Assembly (NCBI GenBank): GCA_034670405.1
Contig: JAXDDX010000049.1
Location: 868,001-932,000, forward strand
Length of the DNA: 64,000 nucleotides
Origin: Hoplostethus atlanticus
Lineage: Eukaryota > Chordata > Actinopteri > Trachichthyiformes > Trachichthyidae
Direction: 5' to 3'
Shown: piece by piece, positions 24,201 through 33,918 of the stretch
Layout: the number at the start of each line of letters is the position of its first letter
Numbering within the stretch: position 1 is the first letter of the stretch
The notes under the pieces: model-generated
The model's database searches: none
Told to the model about the DNA's origin: nothing
What the model saw: only the letters and a program-made list of their open reading frames with translations
Translations under genes and position numbers: made by a program

Positions 24201-24791
24201 CTTTTCATGTGTCATGTCCTGATGAATGAAAATTCATATTTGATCAATGGATAATCTATATGTTCTGAACCTCAGTATGGGACTTCTGAATCTCTAGTCA
24301 TTCAATTCTACTAGTGTTCCAAACATCATTACACCATCTCATACTACAGGATCATAATTTCCTTAAGTTGAAATCAAATTGGTTTGATAATACTGGAAGC
24401 GTTTGGGTAGCTCAAAAACAGCACTGACATATATATAACTAGGCTGAAGACATGCTCCAAGCAGGCACCAATCTCTGACTTGTTCTATGCATATAGAGAC
24501 CTTTGAATTTAGTCCACAAAAGAAAAGCACAACGTTATTATGCAGCAGGTATTAGAAGTATTGTTCTCACCTGGCCAAAGTGAGGTCATGTTTGTGGTAC
24601 TCCAGGGCTTTACCATACTCCTTCAGGTAGAAGTAAGCATTGCCGAGCTGGCTGTAGATGGCACTGAGGGTCTTCAGGTCTTCTGTGCCTACCTGCACAG
24701 CTGCCTCGAAGAACGCTGTTCCCCCTTTAAAGTCCCCTGCCTTGCACAGCCTCTCTCCTTCCAAAGCCAACTCCAAGCAAGAGGCCTCCAT
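11558..24791 (-). CDS. gpsm1: G-protein signalling modulator 1 (AGS3), TPR-GoLoco protein
   Basis: Thirteen minus-strand exons join in phase: 24792-24571, 23827-23692, 23502-23360, 21694-21571, 21378-21263, 20568-20413, 20274-20166, 19819-19705, 17078-17008, 16881-16711, 12824-12662, 12348-12143 and 11758-11558. From MEASC they give 643 residues plus TAG. Residues 1 to about 340 are TPR repeats (units such as LGNAYFYLKEYGKALEYHK), then a hydrophilic linker to about 460, then four GoLoco motifs at about 463-482, 519-537, 566-585 and 600-619. Each ends in an R-(M/L/I)-D-(D/E)-Q-R core, which binds GDP-loaded G-alpha-i and blocks nucleotide release; the TPRs bind partners such as inscuteable/Frmpd-type proteins (family knowledge). 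The C-terminal exon (DEDFFSLIQRVQAKRMDEQR) matches GPSM1 rather than GPSM2, as does linkage to lhx3. An acceptor directly before the ATG implies an upstream exon. Confidence 0.95.
12143..12348 (-). CDS. gpsm1: gpsm1 exon: GoLoco 2 and first half of GoLoco 3
   Basis: 206 nt, phase 1 in and phase 0 out. GoLoco 2 reads TEELFDLIASSQSRRLDDQR, where human GPSM1 has FF rather than LF. The spacer has the GPSM1-type GNLPGLRITHNN segment. The exon ends DDFFNMLIKCQ at donor GTGGGG. Confidence 0.95.
12662..12824 (-). CDS. gpsm1: gpsm1 exon: GoLoco 1
   Basis: 163 nt. It encodes DEDCFFDLLSKFQSSRMDDQ within its first 30 residues, then an acidic spacer ending SLNEML. Acceptor AG at 12826-12825. The donor is GTTGGT, a weaker match to consensus than the others in this gene. 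Confidence 0.94.
14066..14121 (+). mobile_element. SINE 3'-tail-like fragment (V-SINE/FR2-type core)
   Basis: Contains GTCGCTTTGGATAAAAGCGT followed by CTGCTAAATGACTG and four GTAAT units, the 3' end of a widespread fish SINE type. The same core occurs in opposite orientation at 52184-52250. The 5' part is missing. The family name is tentative. Confidence 0.6.
15222..15242. repeat. (GA)n microsatellite
   Basis: GA tract of about 21 bp within a longer purine-rich stretch to about 15300. Confidence 0.85.
16711..16881 (-). CDS. gpsm1: gpsm1 linker exon
   Basis: 171 nt, phase 0 both sides, 57 residues from NGDSQDLESISRRSKSQL to VQVPPPVP. It is rich in Ser, Arg, Lys and Asp and has no fold I recognise; it corresponds to the variable linker between TPRs and GoLocos. 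The NGDS start matches human QNGDSHHS. Confidence 0.9.
17008..17078 (-). CDS. gpsm1: gpsm1 short linker exon
   Basis: A 71-nt exon: a split Gly, then ARPKFTKRNSMDSVELWKYP and SDK. It aligns with human GARPKRTQRLSAETWDLL. Acceptor AG at 17080-17079, donor GTGATT. Too short for ORF scans; supported by frame continuity and similarity. Confidence 0.88.
17079..19704 (-). other. gpsm1: gpsm1 intron (2.6 kb)
   Basis: No exon supported. It contains a short (AC)n tract near 18270-18290 and a long imperfect (TG)n tract at 19031-19112. Confidence 0.5.
19031..19112. repeat. (TG)n/(TGCG)n microsatellite
   Basis: About 80 bp of TG with GC-containing interruptions toward the right end, inside a gpsm1 intron. 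Confidence 0.9.
19705..19819 (-). CDS. gpsm1: gpsm1 exon: end of TPR array
   Basis: 115 nt, phase 0 to 1. It encodes IGDRNGELTARMNVEQLMEV and on to SEFEMQ. The first half equals human IGDRHGELTARMNVAQLQLV; the second half is divergent linker. Confidence 0.94.
20166..20274 (-). CDS. gpsm1: gpsm1 TPR exon
   Basis: 109 nt. It encodes VGEGRACWSLGNAYVSLGNH and RQALHYARKHLDISKE, one TPR unit closely matching GPSM1. Acceptor AG at 20276-20275, donor GTGAGA. Confidence 0.95.
20413..20568 (-). CDS. gpsm1: gpsm1 TPR exon
   Basis: 156 nt, starting KTLQLSRQLRDQVMEAQACY, then SLGNTYTLLQQYERAIDYHL and ending AQELTD plus a split Arg. Acceptor AG at 20570-20569, donor GTAGGA. Confidence 0.95.
20569..21262 (-). 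other. gpsm1: gpsm1 intron (0.7 kb)
   Basis: No exon or recognised repeat; a purine-rich stretch lies at about 20580-20720. Confidence 0.5.
21263..21378 (-). CDS. gpsm1: gpsm1 TPR exon
   Basis: 116 nt, RLSIAKEFGDKAAERRAYSN followed by LGNALIFLGQFSTATEYY and a split Arg. Acceptor CAG ending at 21379; donor GTGAGG. Confidence 0.95.
21571..21694 (-). CDS. gpsm1: gpsm1 TPR exon
   Basis: 124 nt, MNLCLVKELGDRAAQGRAFG followed by NLGNTHYLLGNFVEAIKFHR and Q. Phase 2 in, phase 0 out. Confidence 0.95.
22280..23156 (+). mobile_element. Decayed Tc1/mariner element in a gpsm1 intron
   Basis: Ends are inverted: TACAGTGCCTTTAGAAAGTA at the left, and the right end read backwards gives TACAGTGCCTTCAGAAAGTA. 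Between about 22310 and 22600 the plus strand keeps fragments resembling a Tc1 transposase gene (for instance ACTCTTCCTAGAGCTGG, then CATCTGGAGATG), but frames are broken and the element is about half the usual 1.6 kb. Bases 22730-22860 hold a degenerate AT-rich repeat of TTCTCATAATTAC type. It is inactive. Confidence 0.8.
23360..23502 (-). CDS. gpsm1: gpsm1 TPR exon
   Basis: 143 nt, VGEARALYNIGNVFHAKGKQ followed by a variable insert (QLWGCAQEPGDLPPEVRDTL) also found in human GPSM1 (DPGHLPPDVRETL). The last codon is split (GA|G). Confidence 0.94.
23692..23827 (-). CDS. gpsm1: gpsm1 TPR exon
   Basis: 136 nt, TIGDRIGEGKASGNLGNTLK then VLGRFDEAAVCCQRHLDISQ and EQSDK, nearly identical to human GPSM1. 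Acceptor AG at 23829-23828, donor GTAACA. Confidence 0.96.
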
Positions 24792-24792
24792 C
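24571..24792 (-). CDS. gpsm1: gpsm1 exon with conserved MEASC start and first TPRs
   Basis: 222 nt. Acceptor AG at 24794-24793 leaves one G before ATG, so an upstream exon ending AG would give R-MEASC, as in human GPSM1 and GPSM2. It encodes MEASCLELALEGERLCKAGD, then a TPR with LGNAYFYLKEYGKALEYHK and ends LTLA plus a split Arg. Whether translation starts at this Met or upstream is open. Confidence 0.95.
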
Positions 24793-26705
24793 CTGAATGG
24801 TGCATACACAAACATGCATGCTACAGCATATGCAACATCAGAGATGAAAAAAATGTCATATGGACATTTATTACAGTGGCAATGTAAGATACTCTCATCA
24901 TCACAATGAAGGATGTATTGGCAGTATTTCCATGGCAACAAGGTCTGTAGCCATGTCAATGGACTGTTGCCTTGGCAACAGAGTCAGACACTATCTTTCT
25001 GATATGAGCACCTTAAAGAGGTGTTGTACTTTTAGCTCATTCTTGTACATAGCCTGTTTTTCCACAATTCACCTAGAGTCAGAGTTCTAAATAGACATAC
25101 AGCTCTCATGCTATAATATAATAGTTCATGATACTGAGCTCGTAAAGGTACTTGGCTCACACACATACTGTCCCCCACAGCCTGTTAGGTCTGCATCCCA
25201 TGAGGACATCTTCTCCAGAATTAGATGATCAATTTATTCATACCTTTCCAAACAATTACTATATCCAAATGACATTTGAATGTATTCTGACTGTGGGTAT
25301 CAATAAAAGTAAAAGCAACTTTGTATTTTGTGTACTAATCAGTTCCAAGCAAAATATATTTGAAAGGCATGTGTGCCAGAAATAACTTGCAAGAGAAGAG
25401 CAAAGTCATAGTGATTCTCCACCCACCTCTACAATGCCTTAGTTACCATGGCAACCACTGGGTCAGTGAAGCTGACCGGTGTGTAATGTACTTTGTGTCC
25501 ATCAACAAGTCCCTTATTGTGAAGGAGACAACTCTATAAAATGCTAAGTTACTTGATGGGACTTTTTTCATTTGAAAAGAAAGTGGATACTGCAATACTC
25601 TGTGTACAGGACATATACAAATAGAGATGTAAGACATACTATTTTAGACATGTTTCTTCAAAATAAATCAGAAACCAGGAGACCATTTTCTTGGAAACAG
25701 TTAAAAATCATCATAGTTGAAGACTCATGAAAACCCACTAGTCATTTCAACAATGGTTTGAGAAACAAATTGACATGGTCAAATCCTTTTGGTTTCAAGA
25801 GAAATATGAGTCATTAGTAAGTTGTTACTATACGCCCTACCTTCATTGGGGAAACTTGGATGACCTAAAGACAAGCCAGTTTGGGCCCAGTTCCAATTTC
25901 TAGATAGAGTGCTAGAGTGTGCAGATGAGTGAAGATTAGCCTAGAATCTAATCTGTATTACAAAGGCACCATAAAGAAGTGTAGCACAGGGGGTATTTAC
26001 TATATGTACTTAGGTTTGGCTCAATGCAAGCGTGTGTTTTAATTTGTTCCCCTGCTGCATTCAAGAAACAGTTCTCCATTCTCCATTCCCCTACCCTCCT
26101 CTCCTCCATAAAGCATCTTCCCTCCCCCATTTTTTCCTCCTCTATTTATACTGATCATGTTACCATCTTGTTTTTCTAATCTACCTGTTGTCCCTGGCTC
26201 TCAGCTCTCTACCTAGCAGTTCTCCATCATACACACAAATATTTGTTACCCGTTGTTATCTATTGTCTTTGGCTTTGACCCTTGGCTTGGTTGCTGTTGG
26301 TCAGTTGATTATAAATTACTCTTGATTTAAACTGAATGCTGAAACTGTAAATGCAAATGTCAAATGCATCCCTGGTGCTTGCCCAAAACTTTACTGATAA
26401 TTGAAATGGCAGTAATTTCTCAGTATCCAAGGCATTTGTTGGCACTGGCAAGTGACAGTAACTGACATTAATTGTAATTGAGTAAGACATTATCTGAGTA
26501 AAATCTTATCCAGCCATCTGTGAAATAGGCCAATGTGTTAGCCTCATTATTGTCAAAGCTCCTGTTCAAATTTACTCAACTTGTCCTGAGAGTAAATGTG
26601 CTAACCAAGGTCATTTGGTTTCCCGAACTTTGCTTGCCAAGCAACTGTGGTAGACACACAAGCACAGAAATGTTTTTTTTCTTCTTTTCTCCACTCCAGC
26701 AGTAC

Positions 26706-26854
26706 CTGTGTTTTTGCCTGGTTCGTGTTTTCTCCACGTACACCTGTAGCTCCAGGTGTAAAGACCTTAGCATAGCTTGGGGTCGGGGCCCACAGTGGAC
26801 CAGTCTACACACCGCCTTCTCTGCCCCAGTCAGAGGGCATGATTCAGACGCCAT
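26706..26854 (-). CDS. gpsm1: Candidate alternative first coding exon of gpsm1 (inner)
   Basis: ATG at 26854-26852 (context CCCCCATGG) opens a 149-nt frame of 49 codons plus AG, ending at donor GTACTG. The phase and the terminal AG join to G|ATGGAGGCC to give ...RQKHR-MEASC. An in-frame stop lies nine codons upstream of the ATG. The block is GC-richer than its flanks. The peptide (start MASESCPLTGAEKAV) matches nothing I know, so this rests on splice logic only. Confidence 0.3.
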
Positions 26855-28949
26855 GGGGGCAAAGGTCAACAAGAAAAACTGTCAAACTTGAATGATGATT
26901 AGCTCCACATATGTAAGGTTGCAGTCCATTTCAACAATACACATTGTACATGTACTAATATAATGCTGCTGAGATCAATAGAGATAGCAACGGAAAATTC
27001 TCAAGTTTCTCTGTTATTTTCAGTTTCCAAACGATGTTTATACGGAGGCAAACATCCACAAGTTCTGGTTATCATACTTATTGAATTACTCCAGTAGAAT
27101 GCACAATGTCAGCAACGTTGCAGCCAATCTCGACAAATTCCAACTGGAAGTGCTATGCACAGTCCCAGGCCAGCCAACAATCACATCTGCTCTTCAAGTC
27201 CTCCAAAGCTTTTCAAAATCCAAATGGTGAAGGTCTCCAGCAGCCAAGATGGTCAAGAGTGAATAGTAGAAACTCCCACGCGAGAATAGTTCCGATTTCG
27301 TTTCTATTTCCTACCAAAAAACAATCTATTCAAGTAAGCAGATGAAATGTCAGTAGTTGGATGGTGACAGTCCGTTTTCACTACCCACAGTAGGACTTAT
27401 TTTCTCTTTTGATCCTTCCCAACCTCTCCTCAGCAATAATTGCAAGAACCATTGTTCTGCCTACCCATGAAGCGCCAAGTGCTTGAAGTGTTGCTGAGCA
27501 AAGATTCTGGGTGACAGCAAAGGGACAGTCAGTGACGACAGAGTACTTCTCAGTATGACCTCCGGTGACAGAGAGAGAAAAGAGAGAGAGAGAGAGAGAG
27601 ACGTCTGGTCTAATCCAGCGACCTGCACCTCCTTGGTGGAGAGCACAGCGCAGTGATCAGCCTAGACTAATGCAACTATCTGCTGACCCTGGCAGAAACA
27701 TTATTAGGTCACCAGGAAAGGCACACAACACTGTCCATTGCAACAATGAGTAAAGAAGAGGTGGGGGCCCTATAAAGGTCAAGTAGTATTGTACATGCTT
27801 ACATTATCTTCACTGAAAACCAACAAATGACTGGATAAGGACACAATGATATCTGTTCACTGTATGCAAAGACTATCCTCAAAACCAATGGCACCGGTGC
27901 CAGTATCAAACAACAAAATCTAGCTGTACTGCTGACACAGATGTGAAAAAACAATTTAATGACAAACGAAAAGTTGTTCAATTGTATAGTATTAAATGTT
28001 GATCTGGATTTGATGTGCGATACATTTACACTACTACGTAAATGCCAGGAGGAAATGGTCCCTCTCCGGCGAAGGGAGAACCATCTCTTTAGCGTTTGTG
28101 TTTGTTTGATCATCACTTACGGTCAGAGCACACCAGACCACTGCTTTGTTGACGGATAGTACTGTCCCTCTCTCACTCCGCTCTCACTCTTGCCCTGTCT
28201 CTCTCTCTCTCTCTCTCAATCACATACATGCACACAGCTCTGTCCTGATACCCAACCGTTTCCCTTTGATCACAATGCAACGACCCCTCCCAATAGGCTT
28301 TGATGTCTCGTGGTTGAGATCATAGCCAGAGAGTACCACATCCTCATTGATGTGATGTAAAAATTGTCTCACTTTGGCACTCATTTCTATTTCTATGCTA
28401 GAATACCAACCATGGGAGGATGGTGCAGCCACCAAAGAGTCTGGTTTTCCTTTTCGGCTTGTGCCACTCCCTCAATATTCAATGACAGTTTGGACAGCTA
28501 GGCTTTGTATAACAACATTTAGTTGATATTACAAATCTATTAAGCCATAGAAATACACAATGACAGACGGCCAGGTTTTACATGAAAAAAGCCCACTCCT
28601 TCCTCTGGGTCAAATTGGTCCAGAATACCAAAATAGTTCCTAATCACAAATTAAGGACATGGGTTTAGGAATCAAGGATTAAGAAGAGGGAGGTAATTAG
28701 GTGATAGGCATTGAGACAACAACTGTAGATTGACCAACCATATGACCAAATAGAATCACTCCTGGAAAACCTTGAAAAGAGATGAATGGAGAATAGAAGT
28801 CCTTATTTAGACTGACATCAGACATGGGGCATTGGGCAGTGGCCTTTTGGCTTCAATTATATGACCCAACAACCCTGCAAACAACCGCAGAGGCCTAGAA
28901 AAAAAAATGCCACAAGGAAGAAATAATGACTAAAGGTGAACGAGAAAGA

Positions 28950-30050
28950 GGGACGGAGTAGCCTTTATCTGGAACTGTAGGTCTGTACGATGGAGAGTGG
29001 GAACTAGGGTCTGTGGGATAGGTTTGACAAGGATTTTCTGCATGAAGGTTATGGGAATAATAATCAAGTGATATTTCATTGAACCCCAAAGAGGCCAGAC
29101 TTCATCACCAGTAGAAAGTTGGCTAGATCCAGTTGGGGATTGGGGAAACACCCAGGCCACAGGAGAGGGTGGAGCAGGTGGTAACAGAGGTGGCTAGAAT
29201 GAATGAAGGTACAGGCATTTCTAACAGACCTATCAGATGATCCGCTATGGTGAAGACACCACAGGCCAAATTCACCTTCCTAATCAGGTCACCCTATTGT
29301 GTCTCCGCAACTTGCATTAGTGGTATGACAGTGAGCAAGACTGCATCCTTTCTGAGGCCTTCAACACAAGCCTACAGCACATCCTATCAGGTTGCATGAC
29401 AGCTGTGTCCCATATGTTGTACAGATGGTAGAATGACCTGCCATGTCCTGGAAAGGCTCACAGAGGTACTGGAGACAAACAGGAAAGAAGCAAACATAAC
29501 TTGCCCTCAATAATATCCACATTGACAGACAAGAAAGGGAGGACAAAAACACATGGCAGAGCACTCAGAGAATTGTCATGCTTGGCAAATACTGATGCAT
29601 CAGTGTTGTCTTCACCAAGAAACTCCAGTTTCCAACAAAAATCACCACCACTTCATTTGGGCCTAACATCATGGTGTGGTCTGCTACAGCCAGGACTGTG
29701 CCCCTCATCAAGCTAGCCACCCCATGGGAGGATTAGATGGAGGTAGTACACAGTAAGAAGAGACTGTGATATTTAGATCTGGCAACTTGGGGCAAGGAGG
29801 CAGGCTGGACACCTATCATCTATCTAATCCAATGTGGATGCTGAGGCTTTGCAAGTACATAAGTCCAGCATGTTCATAGGGAGTGATGGGAGCAAAGCTG
29901 AAGCAGGTAACTAAGGAGCTGCTGAAGGAAGCTTCTGGCTGCTGCTGTAGAGAAAGGACAGGAGTTGAGAAGAAAGTAAGATCTAAAGATACTGAGTCCA
30001 GCTGCAGATGGTGGTGGAATAGAGGCCAAAGATAGTACCTTACACAGAGG
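28950..30050 (+). pseudogene. Decayed LINE-like retroelement, 3' ORF end
   Basis: Plus-strand translation with frame changes shows pieces of a protein common in fish retroelements: a segment like LQHILSGC (about 29370), then PNIMVWSATARTVPLIKL and ATPWED (about 29660-29740), then KEAGWTPII (about 29795-29820). That order (ILxGC, PDIVLWS, LTVPWE, EAGW) is typical of the region after reverse transcriptase. Stops and shifts interrupt it throughout. The boundaries are approximate and no 5' end or poly(A) tail is clear. Confidence 0.6.
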
Positions 30051-30734
30051 AATAACATTTTCCTTTGATGGTTGGTCTCAATATGCTAACACTAAATCAG
30101 TACTGACTTTCCATATTATCCCTGTGGAGCAAGTTAAAAGAAAGCATTTTTTACCCTGAAAGTCATGAATCAGGGCGATTTGCTCATTTCACAGCCAAAA
30201 ACCAGAGAAAGAACTATTGAAGTGCCAGAGTGCTGAAAACTTGAAACCACAGAAAGCCAGAACGTGACGAGGGACAGTGTGATGAGATCGGAGTGTGCAT
30301 GTTGTGCATTGTGTATTGTGTACATGTGTATTGTAAAACCATTTCTACCATTTCATTGCTATTTCTAATTAGCTCAAACCACTGACATAGAGGACTTCAA
30401 TCACAATGTGTGTCATTCATCACATCACGCTACGGAGTTGTAAAACAGAATATAGAAAAAGGGTGTGGCCTAAAAGAAGTCTGGCAACATGGCTTACAAA
30501 CGTAAGCTGTGTAGCTATAAATGCAGAGAGGGAGACAGTAGAGGGAGGCCTGATGTAGGAAGCTATAGACTGACATATGAAATTCTGTAACAGCATGCCA
30601 GCAATATATGAGAAACTACATAATTTGCGGTTAGGTCCATTGATTAAGAAAAGGAAACATTTTGCTGAACCAGGATGAGTATATTGCTCAATGGTCAAGA
30701 TGAAGTGCCTCAATTAATTTCTTATATATGTTCA

Positions 30735-30758
30735 TAATATATATATATATATATATAA
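30735..30758. repeat. (AT)n tract
   Basis: About 24 bp of alternating AT. Confidence 0.8.
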
Positions 30759-31995
30759 ATAGTATAGCCACTGGATACGTTTGTGCTTTTATTGTGTATT
30801 CAGATATATTTTCACATGGCCTTTAACTTGAGGAGTCACTGGGAATAGAGTTCAGCAAGTTAAGAATGGTGTATACAGAGATACTAAAGGAAAAGACAGG
30901 CATACATAAACTGATATTCAGACACGTAGGCAGGGTGGAGCGAAAGACAGTGATGCTGATGAAACCAGAAGAGAACGAAATATAACGAAAAATAATTTTG
31001 TTTTCTTATGAGAAACACAGCAGAAGAGGTATCTAGAGAGCTAGTTAATAGAGAAATGTCACAGAAAGAAATACAAAAGAACAGCAAAATCAAGAGTGAG
31101 GAAAAGAGAAATGGAGAAAGACATTTGAAGAAAGGGAAAGCAAAGAGACAACAAGACGAAGGCAAAATAAGGGATTAGTCTCTGTGGGAGGATTTTCAGT
31201 AATTGACTTTTATTCTTGCCATCTTTGTGGTTGGCCTAAGAATGGATCTGTGCGGTAGTCTGCCATTCTCTCCTCTGATTACGACTCTAATTGGTTTGTT
31301 TGGGAGACATTCATCCCATAATAGCCCGCCTGTGGTCTAAAGGAGACAGTCTCCCAATACTGTTGCCATGGCAGCATAGGGTAAATGTGACCTATTGTAC
31401 AGGTTTCAGCAAGTAAGTGAAGTGAGGTTTCTACGTAAGCTGAACTTGCTATGTGTCATTTGTCAGAACGGGAAGATTGGTCAATGTTTTCTACAATAGG
31501 AACTGGTCATTTAGTCAGGTAAAAAAGAGTGGCTGGGAATTTCATAACATAAATATTTTCCCCGACAGATTAATCACCTTTGTAACTTTTTAAAAACAGA
31601 AATTTTCCACGATGAAAACTTAATTAATGTTGTATGTTATTGTTAATTAATGGAATGTTGTGCTGTTTTAGCATGAGCCTGAAATGTCAGCCTTGACTAA
31701 TCTCCACATAATTAACACTCATGCAAACAGTCAAAAACAATCTTGCTACTGGATGCCTTCTTCCATTCAACAAACATTCATTCATATGTCTGTGACCGTC
31801 TGTAGCGTCACATGACCATGATCAGCACGGCACAGCCTGTCAGCCTTAAGCCTTTATCCAAATGACACTGTCACTGGGATTAATTCACCTCTGGTGTCTA
31901 GTTTCACCTGTACTCGACACTGATCCGAATAGGTGCATTGTTGTTGAACCAGATCCCTAAAAAGTTTCCCTGAGTTCAAAAGGCTGTGAATGTAC

Positions 31996-32093
31996 CTGCA
32001 CTCTTCTGGAGCTCTTCGTTGGTTCCATGCTACTACTTGGATCTCTTCTTTCATTCTGGGTCCTGTACTACTGTTCCCTTTGGTGGAGTCCAT
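31996..32093 (-). CDS. gpsm1: Candidate first coding exon of gpsm1 (outer)
   Basis: ATG at 32093-32091 sits in a strong context (AAGCCATGG), with an in-frame TAA two codons upstream. The frame runs 32 codons plus AG to donor GTACAT (from 31995), so it would splice in phase to make ...APEECR-MEASC. The peptide starts MDSTKGNSSTGPRMKEE and is 33 residues, similar in size to the unique N-termini of GPSM1 and GPSM2 in mammals but not alignable to them. A TATATA on the minus strand lies near 32345. A plausible but unproven exon. Confidence 0.4.
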
Positions 32094-33255
32094 GGCTTAG
32101 CTGGGGAGCTCTGTGCTCAGAGTACTAATCCAGCCATAATTACAGAGTGCCAAGGCTAGTTGTCAGGGAAACCAAAGAGAAACTCTCTAGGAATGTTTTT
32201 CCCTTTGCTGTACATGTCTCTTTCAGTTTGGGCAGAACCCTCTCTTCCTTTCTTCTTTTCTCTCATTCTCTTGTTACACTGCATTTTTCATTCTCCCTCT
32301 TTCCTTCTCTCTTTTTCTCCTTTCTCTCCCTTTCTTCCACCCCTATATATTGCTCATTCAATACAGCAGGATCATATAATGTCCTGGAAAATGTGAAATA
32401 AGTGTTATTGATACCAAGAAATCTGAGCATTTAAGGAAGCATATCACATTACACTGAGACATTTTCAGATTTTCATAATTGTATTATTGTCATAATTTCA
32501 GTAATTCCACAAACAGATTTTCAGTGGTCAAGATGACACATACTGGAGGTGGGTGGTTGCAGCATTTGGTTCAAACTTCTGCGCAAAATAATGATTTCTG
32601 TATTCATTTCATAAGCAATCATTTCTAACATGCAGAATATGTTCTCTCTGAAGAACATGACACTAATCTAGTTGCCTATTCCAGTGTAGGGCATTTTCCT
32701 TTCACAATGCAGGGACCTTTAAGGACAACTCCTTTTGAATTCTCTACACCCTGCAGCTATTACCGTCTGTAGCTGATTCAAAGCAAGATGAAATTGAAGC
32801 CTGGATAACATTGAATATGTCAATTAAAGGATAAATTAAAGTTAAATTCTAAATTAAAGTCTAACTAAGGATTTATATCAGAGATTAACATCTAGATTAA
32901 TAGAGTAGCTATCTAATGTAATGTGCACATACAGAAACTTTAAAACACTTCCTCAGTTGCATATCCATAGTCTGACACTGTTGTCATGTCTGCAATGTTC
33001 ACAAAGCAAAACACACATGACGTATCAAGGCCCAAAAAAACAAAGTGTGATGATGGGAGCACTTTAAAAGCTTTGTTTGGTGAAAAGACACCATAGACAA
33101 TACCCTACTGTTGACTCATCTGTGTTTCACACACACACACACACACAGCCCTCATTCTAGAAAGGTTATGTATTGACTTTATCTGTATCTGAAATAGTGG
33201 AAATGCTATCACAAGGGATAGGTCAGGCAATATGATGGAAACAAACAAGTGTGCG

Positions 33256-33257
<2 letters not shown>

Positions 33258-33304
<47 letters not shown>
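33258..33304. repeat. (TG)n microsatellite
   Basis: Uninterrupted TG tract of about 47 bp; a shorter (AC)n tract lies at 33128-33147. Confidence 0.95.
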
Positions 33305-33307
<3 letters not shown>

Positions 33308-33854
33308 AGGGACATGACAACCTTGCAGGGCTTGTGAATGTCAGTTCACAACTCAACAGCCATTAACATTCTCAGCAGCCATACTGTGTCACATTCACTG
33401 GGCTTCAAAAGTGGGGGTCTGTAATGTCCTAATATTTTTGTGAATGTTGGTTGATTATTAGTATAAATGTTAGTTCAATAGTGATTGAATATTGGTTTAT
33501 TACTAGTTAAATATTAAGCGTATTAAATGATGTCTGAAAGTATGTCACAATTTACTCTTAAGCACCAGCAAACATCATAATTGTCATAGCGATTTATGTG
33601 TCGTGTTTACATGATTCAAGGTGCAAAGCAAAACATTGTGGGGGACATTGGAAGATATGAAGTTAATACAGTTTCAAGATGCGCAGTATGAAACAGATAG
33701 CAGTGAGGCAGAGGGGTGAGAGAGTTTGCATGAGAGGCAGCGTGGTTCTCTCATAGTTGCAAAGTATGCAAAGTCAGGGATGAATTCATATCCCTTTGGA
33801 CAGATACTGTTATTTACAATCTATCTACCCACACAGTACAAAGCAGCCTGCCTG

Positions 33855-33856
<2 letters not shown>

Positions 33857-33917
<61 letters not shown>
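33857..33917. repeat. (TG)n microsatellite
   Basis: Uninterrupted TG tract of about 61 bp. Confidence 0.95.

Positions 33918-33918
<1 letters not shown>

Larger units (their letters stand above)
24793..31995 (-). other. gpsm1: 5' region of gpsm1 (probable intron 1)
   Basis: About 7 kb between the MEASC exon and the outer candidate first exon. Apart from the inner candidate exon (26706-26854) and a retroelement relic (about 28950-30050), I saw only simple repeats: (GA)n at about 27580-27602, (CT)n at 28198-28217 and (AT)n at 30735-30758. Confidence 0.4.

Noticed and set aside
28220-28435. 71-codon minus-strand frame considered as a gpsm1 first exon
   Set aside because: It has no donor in the phase needed to join the MEASC exon and no similarity I recognise.
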